DNA from: Pseudoduganella ginsengisoli
Lineage (GTDB): Bacteria > Pseudomonadota > Gammaproteobacteria > Burkholderiales > Burkholderiaceae_D
Direction: 5' to 3'
Length of the DNA stretch: 64,000 nt
Assembly: GCF_009720865.1 (NCBI RefSeq)
Contig: NZ_WNLA01000009.1
Location: forward strand, 62,001-126,000
A program made the position numbers and the translations under genes. The first letter of the stretch is position 1, and each line of letters begins with the position of its first letter. The notes beneath the pieces are model-generated. The model saw nothing but the letters and a program-made list of their open reading frames with translations, did no database searches and was not told where the DNA came from. Shown here piece after piece: positions 9,665 through 20,140 of the stretch.

Positions 9665-10777
9665 TCAGCGCATCCAATTCTGGCCATCGCGCGAGCCTGC
9701 GTCACCGATGCGCCCCGTCAGCCGCGCGATGCGGCCGGCGGCGGCATCGCCCAAGGCGCCGAACGTGCGGGTGAACAAGTGTTGCCAGAACCGCGCATAG
9801 CGCCGCTCGACACCATAATGGATGGCAGCGGCCAGCAACAGCATGGCGATCGACGTCACGATGAGCGCCATCGTGCGGTTGCTTTCCGTGCCGATGCGGG
9901 TCAGCACCACGTAGCCGATGTGTGCGTGGACCAGGTATAACGGATAAGTCAGGCCGCCCGCCAGCCTGGAGCCCGGCAAGCGCAGCGCGGCGGCGCGCGG
10001 CGTCATCAGCAGCGCAAAAAACACGACCTGGCACGTGATAATGGCGCCTGCTACGCCTTTGTCCAGCGGGACGCCTTTGTCCAGCAAGAAGCGGTCGCAA
10101 TAGGCAAACAGGGCGCCGTAGCAAACGTACAGCGTCAGCGCCAGGCACGCCACCATCCACCATGCTTTTTTACGCAGCAGCATGGCAAAGAAGGCGCCGG
10201 CGACAAACCACGCGTAATAACTGTCGCCATACGGCAGCGACTGGCCGCCGACCAGATACGTGAACGCGAGGAATAGCGACCATAGGCCAAACAGCAGCGG
10301 CAGGCGCGCTTCCAGCCCCAGCGCCAGTGCGCCGAACACGAGCAGATAAAAATGCCATTCGTACGACAGGGTCCAGTACACGCCATCGACGGGAGGCTGC
10401 CCCAGTTCCGAATAAAACATCGTCGTATTGACGAGGTATTGCTTGAACGTGATGGCGATCGGCGCGTGGCCGGACAGCCACGCCACCAGCGCCGTGCAAG
10501 TCAGCGCCACCCAAAAGGCCGGATAGAGGCGGGCCGCGCGCGAGGCCAGGAAACTGCCGGCGGACTTGCCGCAGGCCGACTGGAAGATGACAAAGCCGCT
10601 GATCAAAAAGAAAAACTGCACGCCCAGGAAGCCATATTTGGCCCATGCCACCTCGGCGGGAACGGGGCTGATCGAAGTGACCAGCCCTTTACTGACGCCG
10701 AAAAACAAATAGTGATAGGCCAGCACACCGAGTGCCGCGGCCAGGCGTCCGTAGTCGAGCAGTTCCAGTCGTTTCAT
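9665..10777 (-). CDS. Membrane acyltransferase, acyltransferase 3 family
   Basis: Integral membrane protein of about 370 residues resembling family 3 acyltransferases, which O-acylate surface polysaccharides or other envelope molecules. It opens with LDYGRLAAALGVLAYHYLFFG, matching the conserved start of the family and carrying the expected His in the first membrane segment. About ten hydrophobic segments follow. I chose the ATG at 10777 because the family motif follows it directly; longer starts run into ppc. It lies 7 bases downstream of the ppc stop on the same strand, so read-through from ppc is possible. The substrate is unknown. Confidence 0.85.
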   Translation of the reverse strand: MKRLELLDYGRLAAALGVLAYHYLFFGVSKGLVTSISPVPAEVAWAKYGFLGVQFFFLISGFVIFQSACGKSAGSFLASRAARLYPAFWVALTCTALVAWLSGHAPIAITFKQYLVNTTMFYSELGQPPVDGVYWTLSYEWHFYLLVFGALALGLEARLPLLFGLWSLFLAFTYLVGGQSLPYGDSYYAWFVAGAFFAMLLRKKAWWMVACLALTLYVCYGALFAYCDRFLLDKGVPLDKGVAGAIITCQVVFFALLMTPRAAALRLPGSRLAGGLTYPLYLVHAHIGYVVLTRIGTESNRTMALIVTSIAMLLLAAAIHYGVERRYARFWQHLFTRTFGALGDAAAGRIARLTGRIGDAGSRDGQNWMR

Positions 10778-10784
10778 ACCGGGA

Positions 10785-13613
10785 TTATCCGGTATTACGC
10801 AACCCCGCCGCAACGCCATTAATGGACAAATGGATGCCCCGGTGCACGCGCGCATCGACCTTCCCGGGTTCATGCGCCACGGAGCGGTGGCGTTTGATCA
10901 ATTCCACCTGCAAGTGGTTCAGCGGGTCCAGGTAGGCAAAGCGGTTCTGGATCGAACGCGCCAGCAGCGGATTGCCGGCCAGGCGGTCCGTATTGCCGGT
11001 GATCGCTTGCAGGCACGCCAGCGTATCCGCATGTTCCTGCGTGATGCGCTTGAAGATGCGGGTGCGCAGTTCTTCATCCGGCACCAGCTGTGCATAGCGG
11101 GACGCGATGGCGAGGTCGGTCTTGGCCAGCACCATGTCCATATTCGACAGCAGGGTGGCGAAGAATGGCCAGTGCTGGTACATGTCGCGCAATTGCGCCA
11201 GGCGTTCGTTGCTGTCGCTGCCGACATCACGTACCCAGCCGCCGATGGCGCTGCCGAAACCATACCAGCCCGGCAACAGCAGGCGGCACTGGCCCCACGA
11301 AAAGCCCCAGGGAATCGCGCGCAAATCTTCAATGCGGCGCGTGGCCTTGCGCGATGCCGGACGCGAACCCAGGTTCAATTCCGCGATTTCCGCAATCGGC
11401 GTGGCGGCAAAGAAGTAATCCGTGAAGCCCGGGGTTTCATACACCAGGTCGCGGTAAGCGCGGTAAGCGCGGTCCGAGATATCCGCCATCACGGCTTCAA
11501 AGCCGGCCAATTGCGCCATCTGCGCCGCATCGGACGGCGGCGGCAGCAGGCTTGCTTCCAGCGTGGCCGCCACCAGCAATTCCAGGTTGCGCCGTCCGAT
11601 TTCCGCATTGGAGAATTTCGATGCAATGATTTCGCCCTGTTCCGTCAAACGGATCTGGCCATTGACGGTACCTTTGGGCTGCGCCAGGATCGCTTCGTAC
11701 GACGGGCCGCCGCCACGGCCGACCGTGCCGCCGCGGCCATGGAACAGGCGCAGTTTCACGCCAGCCTGGGCAAACACTTCGACCAGCCGCACTTCCGCCT
11801 TGTACAGTTCCCAGTTCGACGTGAGGAAACCGCCATCCTTGTTGGAGTCTGAATAGCCCAGCATGACTTCCTGCTCTTCGCCTTGCTGGCGGATCAACTG
11901 GCGCACCATTGGAATGGCCATCATGCTTTCCATGATGCCGGCGGCGCGCTGCAAGTCCGGGATGGTTTCAAACAGCGGGATCACCATCAAATCCAGGTGC
12001 GCGGCGCCGTCGCGGGTGCGGCGCAGCAAGCCGCTTTCCTGCTGCAGCACCAGCACTTCCAGCAAGTCCGATACGGTCTCCGTGTGCGAAATGATGTAGT
12101 TGCGGATGGCGCGCGCGCCGTAGCGCTGGCGGATATCGCGCGCGGCGCCCAGGACAGCCAGTTCCGACACCGTCTGTTCCGAGTAATCAATGTACGGCGA
12201 ATACAGCAGCCGCGGCTGCGCCAGTTCGGCCAGCAACAGTTTGACTTTCCCGTCTTCGTCCATGGCTGCGTAGTCCGCCACGACACCGGCGCGCGAGAAC
12301 AGTTCGGCCAGCACTTTTTCGTGGATATCGGACGACTGGCGCATGTCCAGCGACGCCAGGTGGAAGCCAAAGATATCGGCCGCGCGCTTCAGCGTGGCCA
12401 GGCGTGGTTTGACCATGACGCCCGCATGGTTGGCATTGAGCGAATCAATCAGCACTTGCAAGTCCGCGGAAAATTCCGCCGGGCCGGCATACGGTTCCGC
12501 GTGGCCTACTTCCTTGCGCAAGATATTCGATGCGCCCAGTGCGCGGGCGGAACTGGCCAGCCGTGCATAAATACCGATCAGTGCGCGGCGGTATGGTTCG
12601 TCGGCGCGGTGGTCGGTCTGGTCGGGCGACGCGTCGGCCAGCGCTTGAAGCGCCGGCGTGCATTTCACCATCAGCGTGGAAATTGACAGTTCCGCGCCCA
12701 GGGTATGGCATTCGTCCAGATAAAAGTCGAGGATGGTGGCGGCTTGCCGTTCCAGCGCGTGGCGCATGGTGCCGGCGTTGACGTTTGGATTGCCGTCGCG
12801 GTCGCCGCCGATCCAGCTGCCCATCTGCATGTAGGGCGCGTTGATCGGGGCAGGCGTACCTTCGTGGCCGTATTGCAGCGCGATGTCCATCTCGATGTCG
12901 TCATACATGGCCGGCAATTCACGCAAGAACGTGATGCGGTAGTACGACAGCGCATTTTCAATTTCATCGGCCACGGTCAGCTTCGTATAGCGCAGCATGC
13001 GGGTTTGCCACAGGGTGGCCACTTTGGCGCGCAGCAGGTGCAGGTTGGCCGCGCGTTCTTTCGGCGTCAGCGGCAAGTCGCGCTCGGCCAGCAGGCGGGC
13101 GATTTCATGTTCCGCGTCGAGGATGGATTTGCGCTGGACTTCCGTCGGGTGCGCCGTCAGCACCGGCGAAATCAACGCATTCTTGAAGAAGCCGGCCACC
13201 GCCGATTCCTGCACCCCTGCGTTCTGCAGCTTGCACAAGGCGAACGACACGGAACCCTGCTGCGGCTTTGAGCCTGCCAGCAAGTGCGCACGGCGGCGGC
13301 GGATGTGGTGTTGGTCTTCCGCGATATTGGCCAGGTGCGAGAAATACGAAAACGCGCGCACCACGGAAATCGTCTGGTCGCGCGTGAGGATCTTCAGCAT
13401 GCCGTCCAGCTCTTTGGCGGCGCCCGCATCGGCTTCGCGGCGGAAGCGCACGGCGGTCTGGCGGATCGTCTCGACCACCGAAAACACTTCTTCCCCTTCC
13501 TGTTCGCGCAGCACGTCGCCCAGCAGGCGCCCCAGCAGGCGGATATCTTCTTTCAACGGGGCGTCTTTATCCACGCCCGCCGTTTCACTGATTGCATTCT
13601 CTGGTGTGACCAT
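10785..13613 (-). CDS. ppc: Phosphoenolpyruvate carboxylase
   Basis: Anaplerotic enzyme that carboxylates phosphoenolpyruvate to oxaloacetate. The 942 residues fit bacterial Ppc. Visible signatures are VLTAHPTEVQRKSIL with the catalytic His, GSWIGGDRDGNPNV, the MLGYSDSNKDGGFLTSNWELYKA region, the glycine-rich FHGRGGTVGRGGGPS loop, and the C-terminal NGVAAGLRNTG involved in catalysis and regulation. It is transcribed divergently from hemC across about 145 bases. Confidence 0.98.
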   Translation of the reverse strand: MVTPENAISETAGVDKDAPLKEDIRLLGRLLGDVLREQEGEEVFSVVETIRQTAVRFRREADAGAAKELDGMLKILTRDQTISVVRAFSYFSHLANIAEDQHHIRRRRAHLLAGSKPQQGSVSFALCKLQNAGVQESAVAGFFKNALISPVLTAHPTEVQRKSILDAEHEIARLLAERDLPLTPKERAANLHLLRAKVATLWQTRMLRYTKLTVADEIENALSYYRITFLRELPAMYDDIEMDIALQYGHEGTPAPINAPYMQMGSWIGGDRDGNPNVNAGTMRHALERQAATILDFYLDECHTLGAELSISTLMVKCTPALQALADASPDQTDHRADEPYRRALIGIYARLASSARALGASNILRKEVGHAEPYAGPAEFSADLQVLIDSLNANHAGVMVKPRLATLKRAADIFGFHLASLDMRQSSDIHEKVLAELFSRAGVVADYAAMDEDGKVKLLLAELAQPRLLYSPYIDYSEQTVSELAVLGAARDIRQRYGARAIRNYIISHTETVSDLLEVLVLQQESGLLRRTRDGAAHLDLMVIPLFETIPDLQRAAGIMESMMAIPMVRQLIRQQGEEQEVMLGYSDSNKDGGFLTSNWELYKAEVRLVEVFAQAGVKLRLFHGRGGTVGRGGGPSYEAILAQPKGTVNGQIRLTEQGEIIASKFSNAEIGRRNLELLVAATLEASLLPPPSDAAQMAQLAGFEAVMADISDRAYRAYRDLVYETPGFTDYFFAATPIAEIAELNLGSRPASRKATRRIEDLRAIPWGFSWGQCRLLLPGWYGFGSAIGGWVRDVGSDSNERLAQLRDMYQHWPFFATLLSNMDMVLAKTDLAIASRYAQLVPDEELRTRIFKRITQEHADTLACLQAITGNTDRLAGNPLLARSIQNRFAYLDPLNHLQVELIKRHRSVAHEPGKVDARVHRGIHLSINGVAAGLRNTG

Positions 13614-13760
13614 AAATATATAAGCCGCAAAGTATGTTGGATAACGTGGGAAGCTGGATAAGCTCCGGTTCTGTTATGGATGGCGCATGCTAAAATTTGT
13701 GGTCTCAGGCACGTCTTTAACTACGCTACCGCGAAAGATCCGGTTTTGAATACTTCCGAA

Positions 13761-14753
13761 ATGGCTGCACAGGTCCCATCCAAACTCATCATCGCTTCGC
13801 GCGAAAGCCGCCTTGCCATGTGGCAGGCTGAGCATGTACGCGACCGCTTATCTGAATTATATCCGCAGTGTGATATTCAAATCCTCGGTATGACTACGCG
13901 GGGTGACCAGATTCTGGACCGTGCTTTGTCGAAAGTCGGCGGCAAGGGGCTGTTTGTCAAGGAACTGGAAGTGGCCATGGAAGAAGGCCGCGCCGACCTG
14001 GCCGTGCATTCGCTGAAAGATGTGCCGATGGAATTGCCGCAAGGCTTTGCGCTGGCTGCCGTGCTGGAACGCGAAGATCCGCGCGATGCGTTCGTGTCGA
14101 ATGATTACGCGTCGCTGGATGACTTGCCGGCCGGCGCCGTGGTTGGCACCAGCAGCCTGCGCCGCCAGTCGCTGATTGCCGCCCGTTATCCGCACCTGGT
14201 CATCAAGCCGCTGCGCGGCAACCTCGATACGCGATTGGGCAAGCTGGACCGCGGCGATTACGCGGCGATTATCCTGGCTGCTGCCGGCCTGAAACGGTTG
14301 GGCTTGCCGCAACGCATCCGTTCACTGCTGGAACCGGAAGCCAGCCTGCCCGCTGCCGGGCAGGGCGCGATGGCCATTGAAATTGCCCAGCGCAAGGATG
14401 GCCTGGACTTGATGGCGATCCTCGCGCCGCTGAACCACGTGCCGACCGCACAAGCCGTGGCGGCCGAGCGCAAAGTGTCGAAAGTGTTTGGCGGCAGCTG
14501 CCAGGTGCCGCTGGCGGCCTTTGCCACCGTCGATGGCGCGGCCATGCACTTGCGCGCCATGGTGGCGACACCCGATGGCAAGCGCATGGCCAGCGCGGAA
14601 GTGCGCGGCCCGGCTGCTTCGGCCGAAGAACTGGGCGTGCAAGTATCGGAATTGCTGCGCCAGCAAGATGCGGTCGATATCCTGTCCGTTTGCCTGGCCG
14701 AAGCGGCTGCGGCGGACCATGCGCCGAACCAGGCGCCCGCGCCCCGCACTTGA
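13761..14753 (+). CDS. hemC: Porphobilinogen deaminase (hydroxymethylbilane synthase)
   Basis: Polymerises four porphobilinogens into hydroxymethylbilane in heme and siroheme synthesis. The start at ATG 13761 gives 330 residues beginning shortly before the conserved [23 protein letters not shown] at 13746 with a GAAAG upstream is a credible alternative. Family landmarks are [25 protein letters not shown], the GTSSLRRQ substrate-binding region, [12 protein letters not shown], and the dipyrromethane cofactor cysteine in [14 protein letters not shown]. First gene of a hemC-hemD-hemX-hemY operon, divergent from ppc. Confidence 0.96.
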   Translation: MAAQVPSKLIIASRESRLAMWQAEHVRDRLSELYPQCDIQILGMTTRGDQILDRALSKVGGKGLFVKELEVAMEEGRADLAVHSLKDVPMELPQGFALAAVLEREDPRDAFVSNDYASLDDLPAGAVVGTSSLRRQSLIAARYPHLVIKPLRGNLDTRLGKLDRGDYAAIILAAAGLKRLGLPQRIRSLLEPEASLPAAGQGAMAIEIAQRKDGLDLMAILAPLNHVPTAQAVAAERKVSKVFGGSCQVPLAAFATVDGAAMHLRAMVATPDGKRMASAEVRGPAASAEELGVQVSELLRQQDAVDILSVCLAEAAAADHAPNQAPAPRT

Positions 14754-14773
14754 TACGGGACACTGCATTCCGG

Positions 14774-15547
14774 ATGCCCGGCCCCGTCATTATTACCCGT
14801 CCGCAGGCGCAGGCGCTGCCGCTGGCTGAGCGCATTGCAGCGCTTGGTTTGCCGGTGGAAGTGCTGCCGCTGCTGGAAATTGCCCCGCTGCCCGATCCCG
14901 CGCCGCTGCAATCCGTGCTGGCGCGGCTGGCGGATTTCGACCTGGTGGCCTTTGTGTCGCCCAATGCCATCGACGCGGCCTTTGCCCACCTTTCCACGTG
15001 GCCAGCTGGCGTGGCCATTGCCGTGGTGGGCGAGGGCAGCAAGCTGGCGCTGGCTGCCCATGGCGTGACTGATGCGGCCGTGCGCATCCATATGCCGGCC
15101 TGCAGCGACCCCAGCGACACTGAACATTTATTGGCCGCCATGGACATGCAGGCGCTGAACGGCGCCCGCGTCCTGATCATCCGGGGTGAAAGCGGCCGCG
15201 AACTGATGGGCGACGCGTTCCGTGCGGCCGACGCCCACGTCACCGTCATTGCCGCCTACCGCCGCCACGTGCCGCCGCTGACGCCCGCGCTGGCGCAGCG
15301 CCTGCAGGCATTGCTGGCCGGCTCCGCCACGTGGGTCATCACCAGTTCCGAAGCGCTGCGCGGGCTGGTGGGGCTGGTGCGGCAATTGCCCGGCGCCGAT
15401 GCGCTCGTTGCAAAATTGCAACATCAAGAATTGATCATCCCCCATGCCAGGATTGCTGAAACAGCAACGTCCCTGGGGTTTCACTCTATAACGCAGACAG
15501 CTTCAGGCGACGAACGCCTGCTCGCCGCGTTACAATCACGCCCATGA
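14774..15547 (+). CDS. hemD: Uroporphyrinogen-III synthase
   Basis: Cyclises hydroxymethylbilane to uroporphyrinogen III. The start at 14774 begins directly with MPGPVIITRPQAQALPLAERI, the usual N-terminal strand and helix of the family, giving 257 residues. The longer frame back to 14690 lies inside hemC. HemD proteins diverge strongly; support comes from LADFDLVAFVSPNAIDAAF, VLIIRGESGRELMGDAF and ATWVITSSEALRGL, plus the position straight after hemC. The stop overlaps the hemX start by 4 bases (ATGA). Confidence 0.94.
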   Translation: MPGPVIITRPQAQALPLAERIAALGLPVEVLPLLEIAPLPDPAPLQSVLARLADFDLVAFVSPNAIDAAFAHLSTWPAGVAIAVVGEGSKLALAAHGVTDAAVRIHMPACSDPSDTEHLLAAMDMQALNGARVLIIRGESGRELMGDAFRAADAHVTVIAAYRRHVPPLTPALAQRLQALLAGSATWVITSSEALRGLVGLVRQLPGADALVAKLQHQELIIPHARIAETATSLGFHSITQTASGDERLLAALQSRP

Positions 15548-16746
15548 ACGATTTGCCTACTATTCCTGACTCCACGCCGGAGTCCGCTCAATCTGCGGCG
15601 AAGCCGGCTGCCGGCGCGGAAAACGCCGCGCCGGCAGCTGCTGCTTCGGTGACGCCGCCGCCTGCCACGCCGCCATCCTCGCCTGTTAAAAACGAGATGC
15701 AGCGCCCACTGGCGATTGCCGTGATTGCACTGGGCGTCTTGCTGGCCGCGCAAACGTGGTCGTCGCACACCCAGGTGCGCAAGCTGCGCGAAGAAATGGC
15801 GCGCCGCCTGCAGCAGGGCGACACCGTCAATGCCGACACGGGCAAGGTGGTGCACGCGGTGCAGGAAAATACCAAGGAATTGCAAATCAAGGTCGGTATG
15901 CTGGAAAACAAGCAGACCGAAGCCCAAAGCCAGCAACTGGCGCTGGAACAGCTGTACCAGGATTTGTCGAAGAACCGCGACGAATGGGCGCTGGCGGAAA
16001 TTGAGCAAGTGCTGTCGACGGCCAGCCAGCAATTGCAATTAGCCGGCAACGTGCCGGGCGCGCTGATCGCGCTGCAAAATGCGGACCGCAGCCTGTCCCG
16101 CTCGGACAAGCCGCAATTCATCACGATCCGCCGCGCGATCGCGAAAGACACGGAAAAGCTCAAGGCGCTGCCGAGTGTCGATACGGTTGGCCTGGCCGTG
16201 CGTCTCGATAACGTCATGGCGCAAGTGGATACGCTGCCGATGCTGGCCGATGAAAAGCCGACCTTGCCCGCGCAGCCGGACAAGAAAGCCAAGGCGTCCG
16301 TGAAACCAGCCGTGAAGAATGCCAAGGGCGCCAAGGATGCGCCGCCGGCCGAACAGGGTTCGCCATGGCTGACGCAAATGCGCGACGTGTGGGATGAGTG
16401 GAGCACGGACATGTGGACCGACGTGCGCCAGCTGATCCGCGTGCGCAGCGTGGAAACGCCGGACGCCCTGATGCTGTCGCCAACCCAGGCGTACTTCTTG
16501 CGCGAAAACCTGAAATTGCGCTTGCTGAATGCCCGCATGGCGCTGTTGTCGCGCAATGAGGCGGCTTTCCGCAGCGACTTGATCGCGGCGCAGGAAGCGC
16601 TGGCGCGCTATTTCGACACCCGCGCGAAAGCCACGCAATCCGTGCAGGCGCTGCTGCGCCAGGTCCAGAACAGCAACCTGGCCATTGAAATGCCGACGCT
16701 GGCCGACAGCCTGAACGCCGTCCGCAATTACAAGGCGAAACCGTAA
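15544..16746 (+). CDS. hemX: HemX-family membrane protein of the heme operon
   Basis: 400-residue HemX-like protein, often labelled uroporphyrinogen-III C-methyltransferase although this class has no methyltransferase domain. The N-terminus is cytoplasmic and Pro/Ala-rich (1-52). One membrane segment follows (about 55-72, PLAIAVIALGVLLAAQTW), then a long periplasmic coiled-coil-rich part (VRKLREEMARRLQQGD onward). A low-complexity Lys/Ala insert sits near residues 240-270. It starts inside the hemD stop and ends directly before hemY. It probably helps organise the heme enzymes at the membrane; its exact role is not established. Confidence 0.9.
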   Translation: MNDLPTIPDSTPESAQSAAKPAAGAENAAPAAAASVTPPPATPPSSPVKNEMQRPLAIAVIALGVLLAAQTWSSHTQVRKLREEMARRLQQGDTVNADTGKVVHAVQENTKELQIKVGMLENKQTEAQSQQLALEQLYQDLSKNRDEWALAEIEQVLSTASQQLQLAGNVPGALIALQNADRSLSRSDKPQFITIRRAIAKDTEKLKALPSVDTVGLAVRLDNVMAQVDTLPMLADEKPTLPAQPDKKAKASVKPAVKNAKGAKDAPPAEQGSPWLTQMRDVWDEWSTDMWTDVRQLIRVRSVETPDALMLSPTQAYFLRENLKLRLLNARMALLSRNEAAFRSDLIAAQEALARYFDTRAKATQSVQALLRQVQNSNLAIEMPTLADSLNAVRNYKAKP

Positions 16747-17943
16747 ATGCGCTTATTCCTCTGGTTACTCGCTCTGATGGCAGGGGCCATCGGCATCGCC
16801 GTGACGGCCCGTTTCAACCCGGGCAACGTGGTGCTGTTTTACCCGCCATACCGCATCGACTTGTCGCTGAACTTGTTCCTGCTGTTGCTGGCGGCGCTGT
16901 TCGCCTTCCTGTATCTGGTCATTGGCGCCTTCCGCAGCACCATGCAAATGCCGGAGCGCGTGGCCGCTTACCGCCAGCGCAAACGCGAGCGCGATGGCAA
17001 CAAGGGCTTGCGCGATGCGTTGAAGGCATTGTTCGAAGGCCGTTTCGGCCATGCTGAAAAGGCTGCGCTGCGCGCTTCGGAATTGCCGGAAAACGCCGGC
17101 GTGGCTGCGCTGATCGGCGCCCGCGCCGCGCACCGCATGCGCCAGAACCAGCGCCGCGACAATTGGCTGGCCACGATTTCGGCCGACACCAGCATGAAGA
17201 CGGCGCGCCTGATGACGATGACGGAATTGCTGGTCGACGACCACCAGCCGGAAGCGGCGCTGGAAGCCGTGCGTGAATTGAATGCTTCGGGCACCCGCCA
17301 CATCCACGCGCTGCAATGGTCGCTGAAAGCGCAGCAGCAGGCGAAGAACTGGCCGGAAGTGCTGCGCCTCGTGAAGTCGCTGGACAAGCACAAGGCGCTG
17401 CACCCGGCGCTGTCGGCCCGCTTGCGCGAACTGGCGTACCAGGATTTGCTGTCTGATACCTCGCACGACGCGGAATCGCTGATGCGCGTGTGGTCGACGA
17501 TTCCTTCCAATGACCGCACCAAGGCGTTTGTCGCATGCCGCGCGGCCAGCGCCATGAATGAGCGGGGCTTGCATGACGAGGCCCGCGTGGTGGCCGAAGA
17601 AGCGCTGGCGTCGAACTGGGACGAGCGTGTGATCCAGGCATACCGCGATGCGGCGGCGCCGGCCGGTTCGCAAGCGCTGCTGACGCAAATCGAGCATTGC
17701 GAAAAGTGGATGCAGGAACGTCCGACCGATGCGGAACTGGCGCTGACCTTGGGTTCGCTGTGCCTGAAGCAGAAATTGTGGGGCAAGGCGCAGCGCTATC
17801 TGGAACAGGCGCTGTCCGATGCGTCTGAACCGCGCATGGTGCGCGAGTCGCATTTGAAACTGGCCCAGCTGCATGAAGCGCTGCAGCAGCCGGAAGAGGC
17901 GGCGAACCACTACCGCCAGTGCGCACTGGCGACGCTGCTGTAA
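16747..17943 (+). CDS. hemY: HemY-family protein with TPR repeats
   Basis: 398-residue inner-membrane protein of the proteobacterial HemY type, not protoporphyrinogen oxidase. Two hydrophobic N-terminal segments (MRLFLWLLALMAGAIGIAV and LFLLLLAALFAFLYLVIGAF) anchor a helical body with TPR-like repeats (WLATISADTSMKTARLM; ALTLGSLCLKQKLWGKAQRYL; LAQLHEALQQPEEAANHYRQ). It starts at the base after the hemX stop and closes the heme operon. Its biochemical role is unclear; the conserved position beside hemC, hemD and hemX points to support of late heme synthesis. Confidence 0.92.
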   Translation: MRLFLWLLALMAGAIGIAVTARFNPGNVVLFYPPYRIDLSLNLFLLLLAALFAFLYLVIGAFRSTMQMPERVAAYRQRKRERDGNKGLRDALKALFEGRFGHAEKAALRASELPENAGVAALIGARAAHRMRQNQRRDNWLATISADTSMKTARLMTMTELLVDDHQPEAALEAVRELNASGTRHIHALQWSLKAQQQAKNWPEVLRLVKSLDKHKALHPALSARLRELAYQDLLSDTSHDAESLMRVWSTIPSNDRTKAFVACRAASAMNERGLHDEARVVAEEALASNWDERVIQAYRDAAAPAGSQALLTQIEHCEKWMQERPTDAELALTLGSLCLKQKLWGKAQRYLEQALSDASEPRMVRESHLKLAQLHEALQQPEEAANHYRQCALATLL

Positions 17944-17963
17944 TGCATGGCGGGTTTTTTGCA

Positions 17964-17993
17964 TGCGCCGCGTTGACGCAAGCAGGCGGATTC
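17964..17993. repeat. Short dispersed repeat, copy 1
   Basis: 30 bases that recur at 63601-63630 with two differences. This copy lies between hemY and the convergent TonB-receptor gene and overlaps the receptor stop codon. Only the core is shared; the inverted-repeat tail of the second copy is absent here. Confidence 0.65.
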
Positions 17994-19932
17994 AGAACTT
18001 TACGCTGAGAACGGCGTCGATAACCCTGCCTAGCATGACTGTATTTCCGGGTGGCGTGGCCAGGCCGCCAAATTCCCGGTGCCTGCGGTCGAACAGGTTG
18101 CGCGCCGCCACCGTCACATCCACATTGTGCGCAGGCCGCCAGCTCCACTGCACATCCGCTACCGCATAAGACGGCACCGGCGTTGCCGTCAACGGGTTCG
18201 TCGATACCGCGCCAGGCAGCCGGCCCACTTCACGCAGCGTCAATTGCACATCATGCTGTTCCGAGCCATGCCAGCGTGCGCTGACCCGTAACTGGTGAAC
18301 GGGATCGCGGCCTTGCAATTGCTGCCGCCGCAAGCCGCCCCTGAATTCTTCATGCAGCAGCAGCACACCCGCTTCCAGCGTCCAGTCCGGCGCCGGCATC
18401 CACATGGCTTGCGCTTCGATCCCCTGCGTAAAGCCATGGACCTGGTTGCCAACGACAAAGGCGGCGCCTTGCTGGTCGATGCTGCGCAAGTGCTGGTATT
18501 GCGTGTGGAACCCAACCAGCGACCATGACAGGGAAGGGCCGCGTTTGATGCGCCAGCCTGTTTCCACCGTGTTGGCGACTTCGGCGCGGAACCCGGCGCC
18601 CCCCTTCAACACATAGGGCGGCTTGGATGGGAAATATAAATCCACATCGAAGCGCGACGGCGCGCGCACGTTGCGCGCCACGGTTGCCCACCACAGTGCG
18701 CTGTCGTGGGGCGACCATGCCAGTTTCACGCTGGGCAGCCACTCAAGGCCGCTGTAGTTATTGCTTTCGGCGCGCAGCCCTCCCGTGACACGCCAGCCGT
18801 CGCGCCAGCGCCACTCATGCTGGGCAAACAGATTGGCCCAATACAGTTCGCGGTGCGCGGGTATAAACGCAAACATGCCGTTCAAGCCCACGTGGTCCGT
18901 CGCGTAGCGGTAGCCGCCGCCAACGATGGTTTCGTGGTCCGGCTTATGCGGCAGCCGGTATTGGACGTCGAGGTCATAGATGTTCATTCGCTCGACCAGG
19001 ATGCCGGGCATGTCGCGCTGCGTGTGGTCGGCATACGCTTGCACGCGCAAGTTGGCGCCTTCCGCCATGTCGCGCTCCCACAGCGCCATCACATTGCCGC
19101 CGGACAGGCGGGCGCGTGACTGTGTGGTCTGCTCGCCGGAACTGCGGTAATAGTCGCCCTGCACGTTGTAGTGGTCATCGCCCTGGCGCCAGTTGGCGCG
19201 GAAGCCAACTTGGCCGTGGCCCCATTCGTCGGGGTTGTCGGCGCCGCTGGCGCGCTGTGTGCGTTTGCCGCTGTCGGCCTTGCCATAGACAGCGTAGGCG
19301 GCGCTGCCATCGGCGCCAAGGCGGCCGCCGTGCCGCCAGGCGGCGCTGTAGCCGCTTTGGCCGGCGGTGACCTGTGCCAGGTCGCCACCCAGCGCGTCGG
19401 CTTTTTTCATGATGACGTTGATGACGCCATTGACGGCATTGGTGCCCCATGCAACGCCGGCCGGGCCGCTGATGACTTCAATACGGTCGACATCGGCCAG
19501 CAGCACATCTTGCGCATCCCAGAATACGCCGGAATACAGTGGCGTATAGACCGTGCGGCCATCGATCATGACCAGCAGCTTGTTGGATGTGATGTCGTTA
19601 TGGCCCCGTGCCGAGATGGCGTACTGGAACGACGTGGTTTGCGCCACTTGCAGGTTGGGCGCCAGCCGCAGCGCTTCCGGCAGCGTACGCACGCCGGAGC
19701 GGCGCAGCATGTCGTTGGTGATGATGTAGACGGAGGCGGCCGTATCGGCCAGCCGCTCTTCCTTGCGCGAGGCGGATGTGATGCGGAATTCGCTGAGTTC
19801 TTCCAGCGATAAATCCGCGAAACTATTGGATTGCAACTCTTGGGCGCAGGCCGGGGCGAGCGCCGCCGCGCAGATTAAAGTCATGACGCGGCGGCATCGT
19901 GAAGCGGATTGCACTGCATATGTCATCAGCAT
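17992..19932 (-). CDS. TonB-dependent receptor
   Basis: Outer-membrane TonB-dependent receptor of 646 residues. A signal peptide (to about ACA at 28-30) precedes a short [20 protein letters not shown] segment. The plug domain follows ([24 protein letters not shown], then [22 protein letters not shown]), then a beta-barrel ending in an aromatic residue (LSVKF), as required for barrel assembly. The plug closely resembles that of the receptor at 59112, so the two are paralogs. This copy stands alone, without the YfiR and kinase genes of the second locus. Ligand unknown. It is convergent with hemY and divergent from ppa. Confidence 0.92.
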   Translation of the reverse strand: MLMTYAVQSASRCRRVMTLICAAALAPACAQELQSNSFADLSLEELSEFRITSASRKEERLADTAASVYIITNDMLRRSGVRTLPEALRLAPNLQVAQTTSFQYAISARGHNDITSNKLLVMIDGRTVYTPLYSGVFWDAQDVLLADVDRIEVISGPAGVAWGTNAVNGVINVIMKKADALGGDLAQVTAGQSGYSAAWRHGGRLGADGSAAYAVYGKADSGKRTQRASGADNPDEWGHGQVGFRANWRQGDDHYNVQGDYYRSSGEQTTQSRARLSGGNVMALWERDMAEGANLRVQAYADHTQRDMPGILVERMNIYDLDVQYRLPHKPDHETIVGGGYRYATDHVGLNGMFAFIPAHRELYWANLFAQHEWRWRDGWRVTGGLRAESNNYSGLEWLPSVKLAWSPHDSALWWATVARNVRAPSRFDVDLYFPSKPPYVLKGGAGFRAEVANTVETGWRIKRGPSLSWSLVGFHTQYQHLRSIDQQGAAFVVGNQVHGFTQGIEAQAMWMPAPDWTLEAGVLLLHEEFRGGLRRQQLQGRDPVHQLRVSARWHGSEQHDVQLTLREVGRLPGAVSTNPLTATPVPSYAVADVQWSWRPAHNVDVTVAARNLFDRRHREFGGLATPPGNTVMLGRVIDAVLSVKF

Positions 19933-20068
19933 CCCCCGGCAGGCTCACAGCGCGGCGCCCAGATGCAAGGGCGGCAATATAGCCATCTTAGCATGTGTAA
20001 TTCGCGCCGGTGGACGGGGGGCGCGACGGTGTTGCTCATTGGCACAGTGCACTGGCGGGCGTGCGGCG

Positions 20069-20097
20069 GCGACAGGCGTGTTGCAGTTCGCTATAAT
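20069..20097 (+). promoter_or_regulatory. Sigma-70 promoter of ppa (predicted)
   Basis: TATAAT at 20092-20097 with GCGACA at 20069-20074, spacing 17 bases. It lies 43 bases before the ppa ATG. Confidence 0.6.
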
Positions 20098-20140
20098 GTC
20101 GCGGTTAGACTTTTCATACGCAATCCCACCAAGGAAAAAC

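Noticed and set aside
19763..20140. N-terminal extension of the pyrophosphatase gene
   Set aside because: It crosses the TATAAT promoter and the start of the divergent receptor gene; family length and ribosome site place the start at 20141.
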